The position numbers and the translations under genes are program-made. Below, piece after piece: positions 1 through 12,595 of a DNA stretch of 64,000 nucleotides (the first letter of the stretch is position 1; each line of letters starts with the position of its first letter). Source of the stretch: Trichoplax sp. H2 (Eukaryota > Placozoa > Uniplacotomia > Trichoplacea); the NCBI GenBank assembly GCA_003344405.1, contig NOWV01000033.1:1-64000 (forward strand). Reading direction: 5' to 3'. Below the pieces are notes generated by a model. That model was not told the DNA's origin and did not search any database. It saw only the letters and a program-made list of their open reading frames with translations.

Positions 1-508
1 CACAAGAATTCAACAAAATGATGTAAAAGTATAACAAGAAGAAAAAACGCTAGGAAAAGTTCACTATGTTTTAGTATAAAATAAGCCTTCTTCAAAAATC
101 CAATGAAATGTGTTAAAGGATAAATCAAAGTTAGCTTATACTGCAATTAATTCCGTGAATCCACTATCACTACAGAAGACAAGAAAAAAATGTCTTGAAG
201 CGTATCACTATTTACTGAAACAGATACATTAACCAATTTGACGTTTGGCGCCGTATACAGCAGTCGATTTTTTAATACGCGCATTGATAAAAAAGGTAGG
301 CCTAAAATGTGCTACCCTACAAAGCAATAGGGAAATAAATAAAAACAAAATAAATTAAAATATTTTTTACCTTGATATAAATTTCAATCAATGTATCTCG
401 ATCTGTCAAACTTGCTTGAGTCAAGCCACAAGGAATTCAACAGAAATGATGTCTGAAAGAGTGCGGAATAAGGCCAAGAAGAAAAAACGCCTTAGGAAAA
501 GTTCATGA
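1..508. repeat. Diverged direct repeat (copies 1-66 and about 427-508)
   Basis: Both copies start with CACAAG(G)AATTCAACA, continue through AATGATGT and end with AAGAAGAAAAAACGC followed by TAGGAAAAGTTCA. The second copy has a few small insertions. They are separated by about 360 bases of unrelated AT-rich DNA. The first copy begins at the window edge and may extend further left. Confidence 0.7.
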
Positions 509-600
509 AAAATTAAAGTGTTGTCGTTTCTGCGATTTTACTAATTAACCACAGATTGTTACTATGCCGAAAATAAAATAGAGAATGAATTAGATTGGAC

Positions 601-608
601 TATAAATA
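601..608 (+). promoter_or_regulatory. Candidate TATA box
   Basis: TATAAATA is followed by an unusually GC-rich stretch for this window (about 610-660, including the palindrome CGTACGGTACG at 633-643). This is what a core promoter could look like, but it lies about 3.1 kb upstream of the gene A start codon. It may serve a distant 5' leader exon or an unannotated transcript, or be chance in AT-rich DNA. Confidence 0.25.
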
Positions 609-680
609 GTACGACCGTCTCCGTACGGTACGGAAGCGTCTCGGCTTCACGTTGAATGGCTATTGTTTCGTTAATTGTAC

Positions 681-1360
681 GTATACAGTACAGTACAGTA
701 CAGTACTGTACAATCTTTGATGTTCGCTAGCATACACTACTATGTACCGTGCACTACGGTACTAGACTTAGTAGGCCGGTGGTGGACGGTTCTGTAATCG
801 TAGTAAAATACCACGTGCACGTGGGTGTCGTAAATACTGGACGAGTTATACGATTCACTAGTTCAGAAGAGATTCGGCATTGACAGCTTCCCTTACTCTC
901 ACTCACTTAGGCGGAAATGGCGTTTTGCGCATGATGCTTTACCTGCACAGGATTGATTTGTTTACTAACAGTCTGTTGCGAATTTGCGATAGTCGCAGAT
1001 CGTACAGTACAGACTGTACAGTGACAAGTACTGAATTCATCAGACTGAGTACAGTACTGTACAGTACTGTTTTAGGTAGTATTTAAGCGGGTCATTTCCT
1101 TGAAGTGGTCAGTATTGCTGTACTGTACTGTACATTTAGTGTACAGTACAACTTGATCCTTTTTTTTTACAGTTAGTTCTAAGAGAAAGAAATAACAGCT
1201 TGAACACCTTAAATTAAAAAGCTGAAAAGGCAGCAACGTAGTTTAACTATGGTTTACTGTGCCATACAACATAGCACTAGAAAAAGCTGAAGAGTAAAGA
1301 CGTTTACAAAAATTGATAAACGAGTAGTTTCTAGCTATCTTAAACACTGTACACTGTACA
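681..1360. repeat. Cluster of CAGTA/TACTG pentamer repeats and palindromes
   Basis: Short runs of the pentamer CAGTA and its complement occur at 683-711, about 1003-1018, 1048-1070, 1119-1150 and about 1346-1362. Several runs switch strand at GTAC, so they are self-complementary and could form small hairpins. A second cluster of the same motif lies at 12.2-13.4 kb, upstream of the broken third paralogue. Confidence 0.7.
811..824. promoter_or_regulatory. Double E-box palindrome
   Basis: CCACGTGCACGTGG is a perfect 14-bp palindrome containing two overlapping CACGTG E-boxes, the site type bound by bHLH and bHLH-ZIP factors. It sits in the GC-richer block upstream of gene A. Binding is inferred from the motif only. 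Confidence 0.35.
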
Positions 1361-3459
1361 GTACTTGACCAGAGTGTGAATACTGAGCGTCAAAAGTCAA
1401 CGGTACGAAATCTGTATTTTACATGGCGATTTGCCATACTGAAGTACTAACCAATACGTGACAGTATAGGGCGTATGGAAAGTCATTTGCGATTCGTAAG
1501 TCAAATACCACCAAATTCGCCAATGACTTTTCACACAATTTTACTGTAATCGTATGTATATTGTATAATTGTATGTTGTATTGAGTTATTCTATATACAT
1601 AGAATAGAATTAGCAATCAGATTATTTCGGTTAGACAGTATACTATACTGTATACATTATTCCATTTATACTAGATGCCTACTAGACACAATAGTATAGC
1701 ACGACCGAGAACAACAACAACCGTTGTAGTCAACGCCTATTTACCAGTATGAATAAAATTTGCAACTCCTTAAAGACCACAGGTAGTAATCTCTCGGCAT
1801 TAGTTTCTTCATTACAGTACAAAGTTATGCTTTAGAGCGCTTAAAAAGAAACAAAGTCAAAAACAAAATATAACAACGTTTATGGTTAGCTCTTTTAGCA
1901 ATACACGGTATAAATTGGAAAAGGAATCTCAAGTAGCGATAGCCGGTTTTACAAGCCAGCAGATTAAATAGGGTTCTCCATTTCTAAAATCGTGTACAGT
2001 ACACATGTAAACTGCATAGATCACTAATTACGCTAACTTGAAGTCGACAATTTTTTTTATTTTTCGGACAAAAGCTGCACGCTGCATGCCCGAAAGACAG
2101 TGCTAAAAACAGTACAATATGACAACCACCCGCTGACTGTCCTCTGGGCAACGCATGTTGTACTGTATATACTCGGAACTGGCTACATGATGCACATAAA
2201 ATTACAGTAAAGTGATCCATTCTAATGGAATCACAGTACGGTTTATTAATACGATTACTGCTTTATATTACCGTCCATACAACTATCTAGAATTCTTCCG
2301 ATTTGCGATTTGAACAAGGAAATCTTGCAAACAAACCCGTCTAGTTTAAAGGAAATAGCACAACTAGCATATAATATAAACACTATCATCGCGGAATAAA
2401 AGCTGCCGTAGGCAGGCATAATGAACAGTCTACAAACGAAAGATTGACAGTATTGTGCCTATTATAGAATTTATTTTCGTAAAAGGAGAAATAAAGACCA
2501 ACAACGCAGTCATGCGGTTATATTAAATCCTTGAATTGAACCTTCTATAAAAGTAAAATACCACGTAACTATCACATTGGTAAAAACGAGTAGACCCACA
2601 GCTCATGATACTTCGCGCACTTGTTTATTGACAGTGAGGGGAATATTTCAGTATATGGATACTCTACTACCAGCTTTTAGTAGCTATTGCTTACTACTTG
2701 ATATCAACTTATTGTACAGCAAGCTATAGTAAATTCATAAAAAAATTTTTCAATTCCTACCGAATTTAGATACAGTTACATACGTCTAGGAGTGATACTA
2801 AGATTTGAATTAGAAAAATTAATATTTAAACGTGGGTATCAATTAATTCTATATCAAATTATACCCGTATTTTGCATTGTATGCAACAGTTTGAAATTAT
2901 CTAGTGTTCGAGATATACTAAATATACAGTATGTGCGTAAGAGTAAGTAGCATATAATTAGAACTATAATTATATACTATATCTACAGTACGTACTTTCT
3001 ATGAGTGTACAGTAATATAATTTGTATTGCACAATTTATATCAGCTGAAGTAGCCAGTTTGCTAGATTTTGCATTTATCATCGTGGCTAGATCAGGGATT
3101 TTAAGACGTCCCTGGATAGATGAAGACTACGATCCCTTAACAATTATTTTCTATATTCTACCATATAATGAAATAGAACACAAATTTTATTACGTAATCT
3201 TTTAATCCTTAAAATAATATACAACACGGTACTTTCGTATAGTACACGTCTATACTTGTGATGAATTTTCGCCGATGTCGTAGGCAAGAACTTTGATTTC
3301 TCCCTAAACTTCGCGTAAATACAAGGAATAGTTTTCAACCGATGGGCACTTACAAGATAAAATCTTACAGTCTAATTTACAAACGAGATCCTTTTCGGGC
3401 TATACTACAAATTAAATTTTAATTCATAGTTTCATTCTATCTTGATCTCTGTACTCCAA

Positions 3460-3469
3460 CTGACGTCAG
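3460..3469. promoter_or_regulatory. CRE-type palindrome upstream of gene A
   Basis: CTGACGTCAG contains the full 8-bp CRE consensus TGACGTCA (3461-3468), the site for CREB/ATF-type bZIP factors. It lies about 255 bases before the gene A start codon, in a locally GC-richer segment with a pyrimidine-rich stretch at 3540-3555. This position fits a proximal promoter. A second perfect TGACGTCA lies in intron 1 of paralogue B. Confidence 0.4.
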
Positions 3470-3724
3470 GCACCTCCTAGGCTGAAGAGATTTTCGATAG
3501 GCGCTGGGTAATACTTGAGGCGGGCCCTAAGAATTTGCACTTCTCTCCCTCCTGACTGAAAGGAACAGTTAATTACTAAAATCTACGTGTGCACGGCTAA
3601 CAGACTAAATCATATGAAAGAAGTGTCGGCATAATCAATCCCTATTTAGACAACCGAAATTGGTTATTAAATTATTTGTAGATTAAAAGATCAATTTGCT
3701 TAATTATAATTACCACCTTAATCA

Positions 3725-6700
3725 ATGATGACTCAACAGGTTTCAAGGCTTTTATTTATTCTTTGTCTTGTACTTATACAGGTAAGATAGTAATTTAATT
3801 TAATAAAGTTTTTATTAGTGCAAGTACCATCGACATCTTTAGTTTTATGTGAATACAAGAGCCTGAAACAGGCTCATAATATTTAATTTTTTATTTTTTT
3901 CCAATCCCTTCTCATGAGATAGCTTATAAATGAACCTCTATATTTCTGTTGGAAATCTATTAGATAATAATGTCCTAGGAGTATTATGTACTACCATTAT
4001 CAAAATTGAAGATAATTCGTTAAAAAGATCTATTGTGATACATACAGAAAGAAATTTCAATTTCAATTACTAATCTTGACGCGTTAAACAGTAAGAAGAC
4101 CCTCGAACGCGTCAGTTCTCTACGTGTTACCACCAATCCTTCTGTACATTGCCATTGTGCCATCATTTATATAATTTTTCTTACTTCTCTGTATACTGGT
4201 AAATGCTCTTTTCTGAAGTATAAAAAAAATACTGAATACTAATAATTAGTTTGTTATTTGCCTATTATAACTACCGTATTAGTCTATTTCACTATCAAAG
4301 GAAGGCAAAATAATCATAAGTTGCTGAAAAAAAACGATTATTTATCGTATATTTTACTTGAACCCTTGAGTATTTAAAATATGCATGACCTACATTATTG
4401 TGATATCGATACATATGCTTATATAGTTTATGAATGCGATAGTAGTAGCTGATCTTAACATTTTGGTACCCTACTAATAGTGTAGTAACACTTTTTAAGG
4501 AAAATCATTTTGAAATGGCCATAAAAACAAGAGCAGCTTTGATTTAAATTATATCGAAACATTCATTTTTTCGTAGTACCCGTACATTGTAGATGTTGAT
4601 ATCTGTCTTAGCCATACAGAACTGACACAGATTTTACTTTAAACGTTGACTGTAATATTTTAGAGTGATATTAATAAATAAATTATCATTATATCAACCA
4701 TTATAAATGTCTTCAGCGTATGTAGAAAATATCCCCAATACCACATTTACAGGATTCTAGTAACGACTTCAAATTTTGAACGGAGCGACTAGGATAGGTT
4801 TCAGACTGATGTTAAAAATAACAGCAATGATCGGTTGGTGCATGCATTCACGAAATTCGTAATATAAATGCTGAACTAATTTATATCCACCGGGAAATAC
4901 TGAAGTTGATTAGCGTATAGATAGAACTAATTTATTGTAATTGATTAATGGATTAAGACGATATCGATTAATAGATAAATAAATGTCATTAATGATTTAA
5001 GAATTTATTCGATCTTAATCTCATTTTATAATTTGAATGTAGTTAGTTAGTACTATAATTTTAAGGAGAAGAAAATTCATTGTATATACGGTGGTATTCT
5101 AACTAGCGAATTTTTCAAATCCGTAACGCTGTTCTAATCTGTATCTCCCTTACTATCACGGGCTAAGGTGGCAAATTTATATGCGAATCAAGCCAAGATT
5201 ACCTTAACGATGGTTCAGTACCGTAATCCTAATCAACATCTTTACACCGGGAGTAAATGTGAATTACTATCTGGCTGCGACTACATTTTTAAAATCGATA
5301 TTGGAACTGTCTCTAGCAAGTCTAGATATTTTCAAATGAGATCAAATACATTGGAAGGACGTGATATATTAATATTTACATCTGGCCAAGATTTAGCTCC
5401 TGGTATTAAAAATCCTATCTTGGTTAACTTGCAAACACCTCTACCGGTATAGATTTAGTCAAAGAACCTTAAATTATACTAATAACCAAATTCACTAACC
5501 TTAGTACAGGCCCTGATCTATATTACAAACATATTAAAATTAGTTATAAAATATTAAAATAGTCGATCTTATCTATAGAATGAGAGGCTTCAAATCTCTA
5601 TTGTGGTTGAACATGATGAATATAACGGGAAATACAGCTTAGTCGATAACCTAAAATATGAGTCGGATGTTAATTCTGGAACTAATAATAATGGAATCGT
5701 TATTTTGGGTGAAAGAACAGCTACTGCTAAGACGGAATTAACAGTAGATTTAAAGATAGAATGTACTGAAGGTTGGCAAGATAGCAAATGTGATAAAGGT
5801 AATTATAGTATTTTTCCTACCGATTCAAATATTGTAGCATGCCAAAGCAATTTTATCGCATCTATTTTTCTGATTATTAATTTTTATTTTTCCAAAAAAT
5901 TGAGATTATCATAACGTTCGTCATCGTCTTTACTTAAAATTATAATATATTTGTCGCTAGAATCAAATCCATAATTAAGTTAACGCGACCTAAACGGTTC
6001 GAAAGAATGAATTTTTCGCTTATCGTCTCGGCGATAACTAATTTTAAATGAAAAGCTAGCATATTTTAACAAGACATTAGCTGATAACATAAGAACGATG
6101 AACGAGCATTAAGATAACTTGTGATTAAATTTTGGTATCTAAAGACATTTTTGTTTATAATTAATTACACTGCAGTAGAATCATTCTATTAAATTTACTT
6201 ATGCATACCCATTGCAGCTTTATCTATTAGATGATTAATACTAAATCGTCAATTATATCTGCTTCAACACGGATAGTGCCCTCAGTATTATAATTTGTTA
6301 AAAATTCTGCTTTAGTCCCAATCTGAACGGATTATCGATGCATTTATTGATTATATATACATTGTGAGTTTTATTTCTCGGATCTTATTTGTTCATTTTA
6401 GAAATTCCCTTAGTTTTTGAAGCTCTTAGTATTATTTTTGATCCTCACATCACATAGCTTGTTAAATCTTATATTCTTAACATACCTTTAACTATTTAGC
6501 CAGAATCATGGCAAAAGAGATTAAGAAGTAAACTACTTAAATTGGTTCTTTATCAATGCAAATTGCTGAGGTCAAATTTTTAACGTCCAGATCTATGGTG
6601 ATGTTCGATAATCATCCATAATCAAGGCAGAAAATTAGGATTGATAATTTAAGAAAATCCTGTACTTTTACAGTATAGGTATAGGGCACTGTAAATACTG

Positions 6701-9700
6701 TTACGTTAGCATTTTCATCCTTCATTAATATTGGTATCACAACTTACACTACAAGTATTTCATTCACCGAACGATTGAAAAGGGATAGAGATAATGATTA
6801 AACGTTCATGATCTGTAGTGAAATAAAATTTATTTCTGATTTAATCAGAGATTAAAATCAAATTAGTATCATTTTGTGTTTTAGATTTTTTAGTGTACTA
6901 TTGAGATATAGAGGAAATTCTTATAGTTTTCGATATTTACTTATTAAATGTTATTTTATGAAATACAGCAATTTGCAGTACTGGATGTAGTCCAATTCAT
7001 GGGACTTGCAAAAATTCTCCGAATACTTGCAGGTATATTAATCAAGGCTAAATTCACAATTTTTTCCAGTTTACTAAAGTAAAGCCAAGTAAATGTTTAA
7101 CAATTAATTGGAATATAACAGTAGGCCATTGGACTAGAGGATTGTTATTATATATAGTTCATAAAGAAGTATCATTTTAGCCATTTTACGAATATCCATA
7201 AAATATACTTCCGTTACTAAACTTTGATATAAACACATATCACGTTTATCAGTGTAGAACTAATTTCTGAAATGTATGTATCTTGTGTTATAGCTGTAAT
7301 AGCGGTTGGACAGGATCAACCTGTGAAACTTGTCTCAAGCGAACTGACTGTGGTAAGGTGCTAAGAAATAAAATAGAGGCTGTCAGGATAACAAGTTTAT
7401 TTACAGTTAAAGTATACCCTAATAAAGTGTTAGCGGTTATAAAGCATTCCATGCTTAAACCCAAATTAGTTTTAAAGTCATTTTTTCGTTCTATATCGGT
7501 TTAGTAAATGGTAATTGTCAACAGGGAAATGATTGTGTATGTATATCAGGTTGGCATGGCTCTTTGTGCAATATAGGTGAGATTATTTCCGTATTCTAAA
7601 ATGAGCCATTACGTAGTGCAAATGGTAATGCGTAATTCTTTTGTTTATACGTTTGCTTAATCTATGATCGTTTTCGTTATCAATTGCAGCCAATTGCTCG
7701 ACAGAATGTCAGCGACATGGGCGTTGCATGGAACCTAATCGTTGCATGTAAGTTGCAAAATCTTTATTTAAGGAGAAGAGATGCTGATACAATTTAGAAT
7801 TAAAGAAATTTAATACCTTTTGCTGAAGACAATTATGACTCCTGCCATTTTTAAACTCACGCTTTATTACTGGCCTAACTCGTAATGGACTACACGATAT
7901 TAAGAATTTTATTCTATTCTGATTATATTACAGCTTAAAGATTATAATAGTATGCGAGAACAATATGGCAGTTATCATCACAATAATGCTTAGTATTTAT
8001 TGCTGTATGTGGAATGATAGTAAATTAGACGCAATATTACAATGCTTACTTACTGTATGCATGCTAATAACAAACATATAGCTATCGATACGCTAAGAAA
8101 TATAATATTTCGCACCAGAAACCACGCACTATTTTCGCTTCGAGTCATAATTAAATCGAAACTACCATTGAAATCATTCTTACTCGGTTGATTTCTTTAG
8201 CTGTTATCTAGGATGGACTGGGAATAACTGTGATACCTGTTTGAAAAGAAGTGGATGTTCCGGTGAATTAATACGTTCCTGTCTTTTACATTTAATGCCA
8301 TACTGATGTTTTATTGAATTTCAGTAATTAATAAGGAAAATATCTAATGTAGCTGTAAAAGTATCTCAAATTTAATTTTGATATATTCGTAGAAGAATAC
8401 GACGTTAATATTTCAACTACTCAATAGTGTCATTCGTACAGCAGATATAGGTGCCTTTAAGTACTTTAAATTTAGTACAGTGATATCTGGTATCATCCTG
8501 TTTGTCTTATATCTTCTTTCAATAATAATTAATACCATAATTTAACATTATTATCAGAAAATGGATATTGTGTGAATGGGGATGATTGCGTTTGCAATGA
8601 AGGTTGGGATGGTTCAAATTGTGACCGAGGTAATAATCAGATACGTACCAGTATTTGTTTATCTAATATTACACTTGTTTTCATCAACGAATATAATCTT
8701 GAATGCCGTTTGGTATGCTATACCAGATCATTTATATGCTACCTCCCTTACCTAAACTTTATAATCAATGTTCACATAGCGCTTCGAAACGTCCTAATAA
8801 ATAATTTATAATTTGATTATAGATTTACATCCGTGTGCTAACCCGAGTCAGTGCGCAAATGGAGGTACTTGCATAAGGCTAGGAACAAGTCAATTTCAAT
8901 GCAATTGTATGGCCCAATTTACTGGTAGCCGATGTGAATATCGTAAGCACAACCGTATTCTATATGGCTTTCGCTTAATGTAATTGCAATTAGACAATTT
9001 TACACCATGCCAGGGAAATAATTGAGTATCAGTATTCTATTGCTAAGACAAGTAAATTTTTAATCTGAATTTATAGTAAAGGTAATTACATCAAGTACTA
9101 CTGCTCCTATACGAACAATATCTAATCCACAGCTAACATCTACCGTAACACCGACAGCTGAGCAAATTAGCACAGGTAGTTACTTGATAATGGAATAGCA
9201 ATTGAAAAATTAGTTCTTAGGATTTAACTTACAATTTCAAAAACTGGCATTTAATTTTTATTGTATATTATCTACCGTTGGATCAAATCAGGAAAAATCA
9301 CAGAAATAATCTCCACAGCTTATTCAACAATTACCAGTACTTCCGTTAGGTCCACGAAAATTGAAACGACTAGCTCCATGAGGACTACCATCGTAACGAA
9401 TTCTTTGCAATCTGCTACAAAAACTACTGAAAGATATGAAACAGCTATTACATCAGCATTTATTTCAACAACGCTTACTCAAACATCATCTACTTTAACC
9501 ATGTTCACTTCAATACCATCTACTTCAGATATATTTACTCCAACATTATCTACTTCAGCCATGTTTACTTCAGCTTCATCTATATCAACCATATCTACCC
9601 CAGCTATACTAACCCCAACATCATTTATTTCAACAACTCAAGCAGTAGTTGATTCTACAATCTCGAAAAGCCCGACAGTATTTACTCCAACATCATCTAC

Positions 9701-10657
9701 TTCAACTCAAACAGTATTTATTTCAACATCTAAGAACCCAACAACATTTACTTCAACCACTCGAGTAGGTACTACTGTATCTACAACTACAGGAGGATTG
9801 CCATCACAGCCTCAGATAATTGGTATAATAGAAGGTGATGATCATTTAAATATTTCGTGGTCAGCATCTACCAGTACTACAAACGACTTGATCATGTACT
9901 ATATCCGATACGAAATACGAACTGGCAAAGATGAAGATAGTTCGTGCCCAAACTGCCGAAGTACACCAAAGGTATCTCGATTGTACCATTTACTTGATGG
10001 GCTACCTGGAAATACGCCTTATAGGCTTAAGGTTATCGCGGAGAACAGCGTAGGAGATAGCCAGAGTCAATTCAGATTTGCTAGAACTAAAGGTTTATTT
10101 TCTAACATAGTCGTTATAACTTATATTGTTTTATATGCTAAGCTCGTATGCAGTAATTCACATTATGTACGAATTATACGATTGCGTACAGTTTAATTTT
10201 AGTGCCTAGTCCTTATAATCATTAGAGTGTATCTTATCTTTTGATTATTGCAATTTCTATGTATTAATTATACAAGGCAATGGAACCCCAGGAGGAATTT
10301 CAGGTGGCACTTATGGAGCCATTGCAGGAGTAATTGGAGTATGTATCTTAATAACAGGAATTACCATTGCATATATCAAATTACGTAAAAAACCAGGTGA
10401 GCAACGCTATTGTAAGACATAAATGGCATATTATTATGATTATGGCAGGATTTTGCCAATTTCTACGATTAAAGTCTGAATATTTAATCGATCAACAAAT
10501 ACATAAAAATGTAACAGCGGTCAGATATAAATTAACTGAAACTGTTTAATTAAACTTGCTTATATTTGCAGCGGATGACCACCGCAGGATAGAAGATCAT
10601 CTGTACGACCAAGTTTACGAGTTTACTACGGCATCATCGCAAGTGAGATATGGTTAA
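3725..10657 (+). CDS. Gene A: Notch-ligand-like MNNL/EGF/FN3 type I membrane protein
   Basis: Predicted cell-surface protein of 722 aa from 14 exons: 3725-3781, 5168-5446, 5579-5798, 6969-7032, 7294-7352, 7505-7576, 7690-7747, 8201-8262, 8558-8629, 8823-8942, 9077-9175, 9292-10092, 10277-10396 and 10572-10657. The order is signal peptide (about 1-19), MNNL-like domain (20-170), one DSL-like Cys pair (C174, C183), EGF repeats (187-354) spaced as in Delta/Jagged, a Thr/Ser-rich stalk (about 356-555), one FN3 domain (about 557-654) with a CPNC pair, a transmembrane helix (about 668-688) and a short tail. I chose the first of two adjacent ATGs; either opens the same signal peptide. Exons 1-10 match gene B in phase and almost exactly in length, which supports the model. 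Known Notch ligands carry a full DSL domain, and here most of it is missing, so Notch binding is doubtful. The exon 12 start could instead be 9304. The family is clear, the function is inferred. Confidence 0.85.
3782..5167 (+). other. Gene A intron 1
   Basis: This 1.4-kb phase-0 intron begins GTAAGA after a CAG codon and ends TAAG before GTGGCAAAT. Its position, between the signal-peptide exon and the MNNL exon, is the same as in gene B. I see no coding sequence or clear repeat in it. Confidence 0.75.
5168..5798 (+). other. Gene A MNNL-like domain and reduced DSL (exons 2-3)
   Basis: Exon 2 encodes KITLTMVQYRNPN, then KCELLSGCDYIFKI and on to TPLPV. This is the strand and two-cysteine pattern of the Notch-ligand N-terminal domain. 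Exon 3 (5579-5798) finishes the domain and ends with IECTEGWQDSKCDK. A normal DSL has six cysteines in about 45 residues; only one pair with eight residues between is present. The flanking GW resembles the last DSL pair, while the preceding beta-strand resembles the lead-in to the first pair. Confidence 0.75.
5799..6968 (+). other. Gene A intron 3
   Basis: This 1.2-kb phase-1 intron separates the reduced DSL exon from the first EGF exon. No domain, repeat or splice-bounded open frame was recognised, so the missing DSL cysteines are not hidden here in any exon I can see. Confidence 0.6.
6969..8942 (+). other. Gene A EGF block (exons 4-10)
   Basis: Seven short exons encode EGF-like repeats. 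Exons 4-5 give ICSTGCSPIHGTCKNSP then CNSGWTGSTCETC. Exon 6 gives NGNCQQGNDCVC then GWHGSLC. Exons 7-8 give CSTECQRHGRCMEPNRC then GWTGNNCDTC. Exon 9 gives NGYCVNGDDCVCNEGWDGSNCD. Exon 10 gives a typical six-Cys EGF starting DLHPCANPSQCANGGTC. The GC-HGxC-CxC-GWxGxxC pattern is that of EGF1-2 in Delta and Jagged. The first and third repeats are each split by a phase-2 intron at the same place, which suggests the two-repeat unit was itself duplicated. Confidence 0.85.
9077..10092 (+). other. Gene A Thr/Ser-rich stalk and FN3 domain (exons 11-12)
   Basis: Exon 11 and the first part of exon 12 encode about 200 residues of mostly Thr, Ser, Pro, Ala and Ile, with imperfect repeats of TPTSSTS and TFTST type. 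This looks like an O-glycosylated mucin-like stalk. The rest of exon 12 encodes one FN3 domain from about PSQPQIIG to FARTK, with the sheet tryptophan in ISWSA, the CPNC pair and YRLKVIAEN. Gene B ends its ectodomain with the same order of a Thr/Ser-rich linker followed by a last FN3, in one exon. Confidence 0.85.
10277..10657 (+). other. Gene A transmembrane helix and cytoplasmic tail (exons 13-14)
   Basis: Exon 13 encodes a Gly-rich lead-in, GAIAGVIGVCILITGITIAY and the basic stop-transfer KLRKKP. Exon 14 gives a short tail with LYDQVYEF (Y706 and Y710), which aligns with DSIYEEIDNF in gene B. The stop is TAA at 10655-10657. A good donor-like CAA|GTGAGA overlaps the last codons (about 10639-10647), so a longer tail from alternative splicing is possible; I saw no obvious next exon. 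Confidence 0.8.
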
Positions 10658-10908
10658 AACTGGATCCGCATTTACATACTTAGAAGATTTATGCTTGTAA
10701 TGCCGCATTAAAGTAATAGTATTTACGATGTAGTTTGATATATGATTTAGTCCGATAAATTATCTAGGAACTTAGCCTATTATCATACTACACTCTCATG
10801 AGCGGATATATAATCATTAAGTATATATTTAATGATCTATATTGTATTTAACGACGAAATTAATTTGTAATGACAGCTTACTTGAGTTCAAAAGAGACTA
10901 TATAGTGA

Positions 10909-10914
10909 AATAAA
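10909..10914 (+). terminator. Candidate polyadenylation signal for gene A
   Basis: AATAAA lies about 250 bases after the gene A stop codon. It is the first canonical hexamer seen on this strand downstream of the stop. In DNA this AT-rich the hexamer is common by chance, so the call is weak. Confidence 0.3.
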
Positions 10915-12573
10915 TAGATTATAGTAAATTCTGCGATAAGAGTGCATATATTTATTCTAGTACGTCGTCATATTTACCTCGCGATATTTTAGATCTGCGG
11001 ACTAGATCTTGCCTTGATTCCTTATTATTCATGACAGTTATTTACTTTAATTGATTTGTCAATATCTTTATGGCATGATTCAATTGGGAGGACGGAGCGC
11101 TCATGTACAATAATTACTTTTGAGCGATAAAAAATAATATAACCATCATGTTACATTTGATGGAGAGGAAGTATTTTCTTAAACATTTTGTAGCTGATCT
11201 ATGTGATGACTACATTATCAATTGCTTTTGAGGTGGAAATGCTTAGCCTCGGCGAAAGTGAATATTTTACAAGTGTTGTAGGTTATGGGAATCTGGTTTG
11301 AAATGAAGTCGATATTTTATGCGTTAAAAATTGGAAATAAATGTTACTATAGAATAGAGTTGTGCGTATTTCTCCTATAACGAAGAATTTACTATCGTTA
11401 GTATCTTAGTTCTACACAATTGCAATATATTATGTTGGATATATTTTATTGAATCATTTTAAAAATTTAATATATTAGTGTACGTGTGCTGGAAAGGTTT
11501 TCAAGTAACTGCCAACCACGAGTAAGTGTATTTAGCATTGATAATACAGCTACTACACTAACTCAGCAAAGCGACGGGAGTTTGTGACTAGTAATACATG
11601 ATACAAGAAAGAATGTTAACAATATGAAATTAAAACTGTCATGATACCAGATCTAAAAAAAGTATTAAAAAGTGCTGCGATACTGTAACATCATCAGTGG
11701 TGATTCCGTTGTTAAAAAGTCTGGCAAGAATAGTGTACACGAGATAGCGATCATGCAACACTGCTTACAATTATAAAGTACTTTTACCAACTATGGTCAC
11801 AGAAATGCTATGGGTCGTTTAATTATCCTTTAATACTACAAATATATATTGACTGTACCATAATGTTGCAATGATCAGGGACTAAATGCGGTAAAGGATC
11901 AAACATGAACTACTCAATACCTATCGTTTGCAGAGACTACTAATGTTGCTGTAAAAATGATGAATTCAAAGTCTGGTAACAATAGGCCAAGACTTTAATT
12001 CCTTGCTAAACTTTATTTTATCACCTAAATCAGTTCATCTTGCCAGGGATTATGCCATCTTACGATCTAATCTACAAACATAATCTATTTCGGGAGTATA
12101 CTATAAACCCATACCATGGATTTTTAGATTTAAAAGTCCATATCCATACGTTTATCATAACATACTGATGCAAAATAGCCCTTGCGAATGAATAAATGAG
12201 TTGTGCCATTGATCGTCATACTGGTGTGCACTCACTGTGCAGTACACTGTTATAAAACATACTCTGCGAACATTATACAGTATTATCCGAAAGATTTTAC
12301 GTTGCTAAAACTAAGAACCACTAGAAGAACACCGAAGTGGTCCATGCTAAAATAAAGTTCGGAAAAGTTAGGTATAACCACGAAGAAAAGGCTACCAAAA
12401 ATTGTTTTTGGTATTTCTCTCACCTCGGTCAACTACTAGATCCATACGTACAGTACTAAACCATATACTGTTACTCGAGATACACATGGCTCAAGCCGCT
12501 CAACCACATTCAACTGGTAACCTTCGAATACAGATGCACCGAAGTACGGACACTAGTCGAGTACAGTGCAATG

Positions 12574-12595
12574 TACTGTACTGTACAGTACAGTA
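12574..12595. repeat. 22-bp perfect palindrome of TACTG/CAGTA pentamers
   Basis: The stretch reads the same on both strands: TACTG repeats lead into CAGTA repeats through a central GTAC. Shorter versions lie at about 12238-12248, 12820-12830 and 13371-13391. The motif matches the cluster upstream of gene A. Confidence 0.75.

Larger units (their letters stand above)
1..3724. other. Intergenic region upstream of gene A
   Basis: No open frame here has splice support or a recognisable domain; the short frames at 880-1086, 1419-1616, 1984-2220 and 3005-3205 look random. The stretch holds a diverged direct repeat near the left edge, a TATA-like element, a locally GC-richer block at about 600-1060 with many CAGTA/TACTG pentamers, a double E-box palindrome and a CRE palindrome close to gene A. 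It probably contains the promoter and 5' leader of gene A, but no transcription start can be fixed from sequence alone. Confidence 0.6.

Noticed and set aside
880-1086. Open frame of 68 codons upstream of gene A
   Set aside because: It runs through CAGTA repeats, has no true ATG at its start, no domain and no splice partner.
11460-11530. Possible relic EGF segment (VCWKGFQVT-like reading)
   Set aside because: Only one cysteine and a Gly match, with no neighbouring exon; too weak to claim as part of the third copy.
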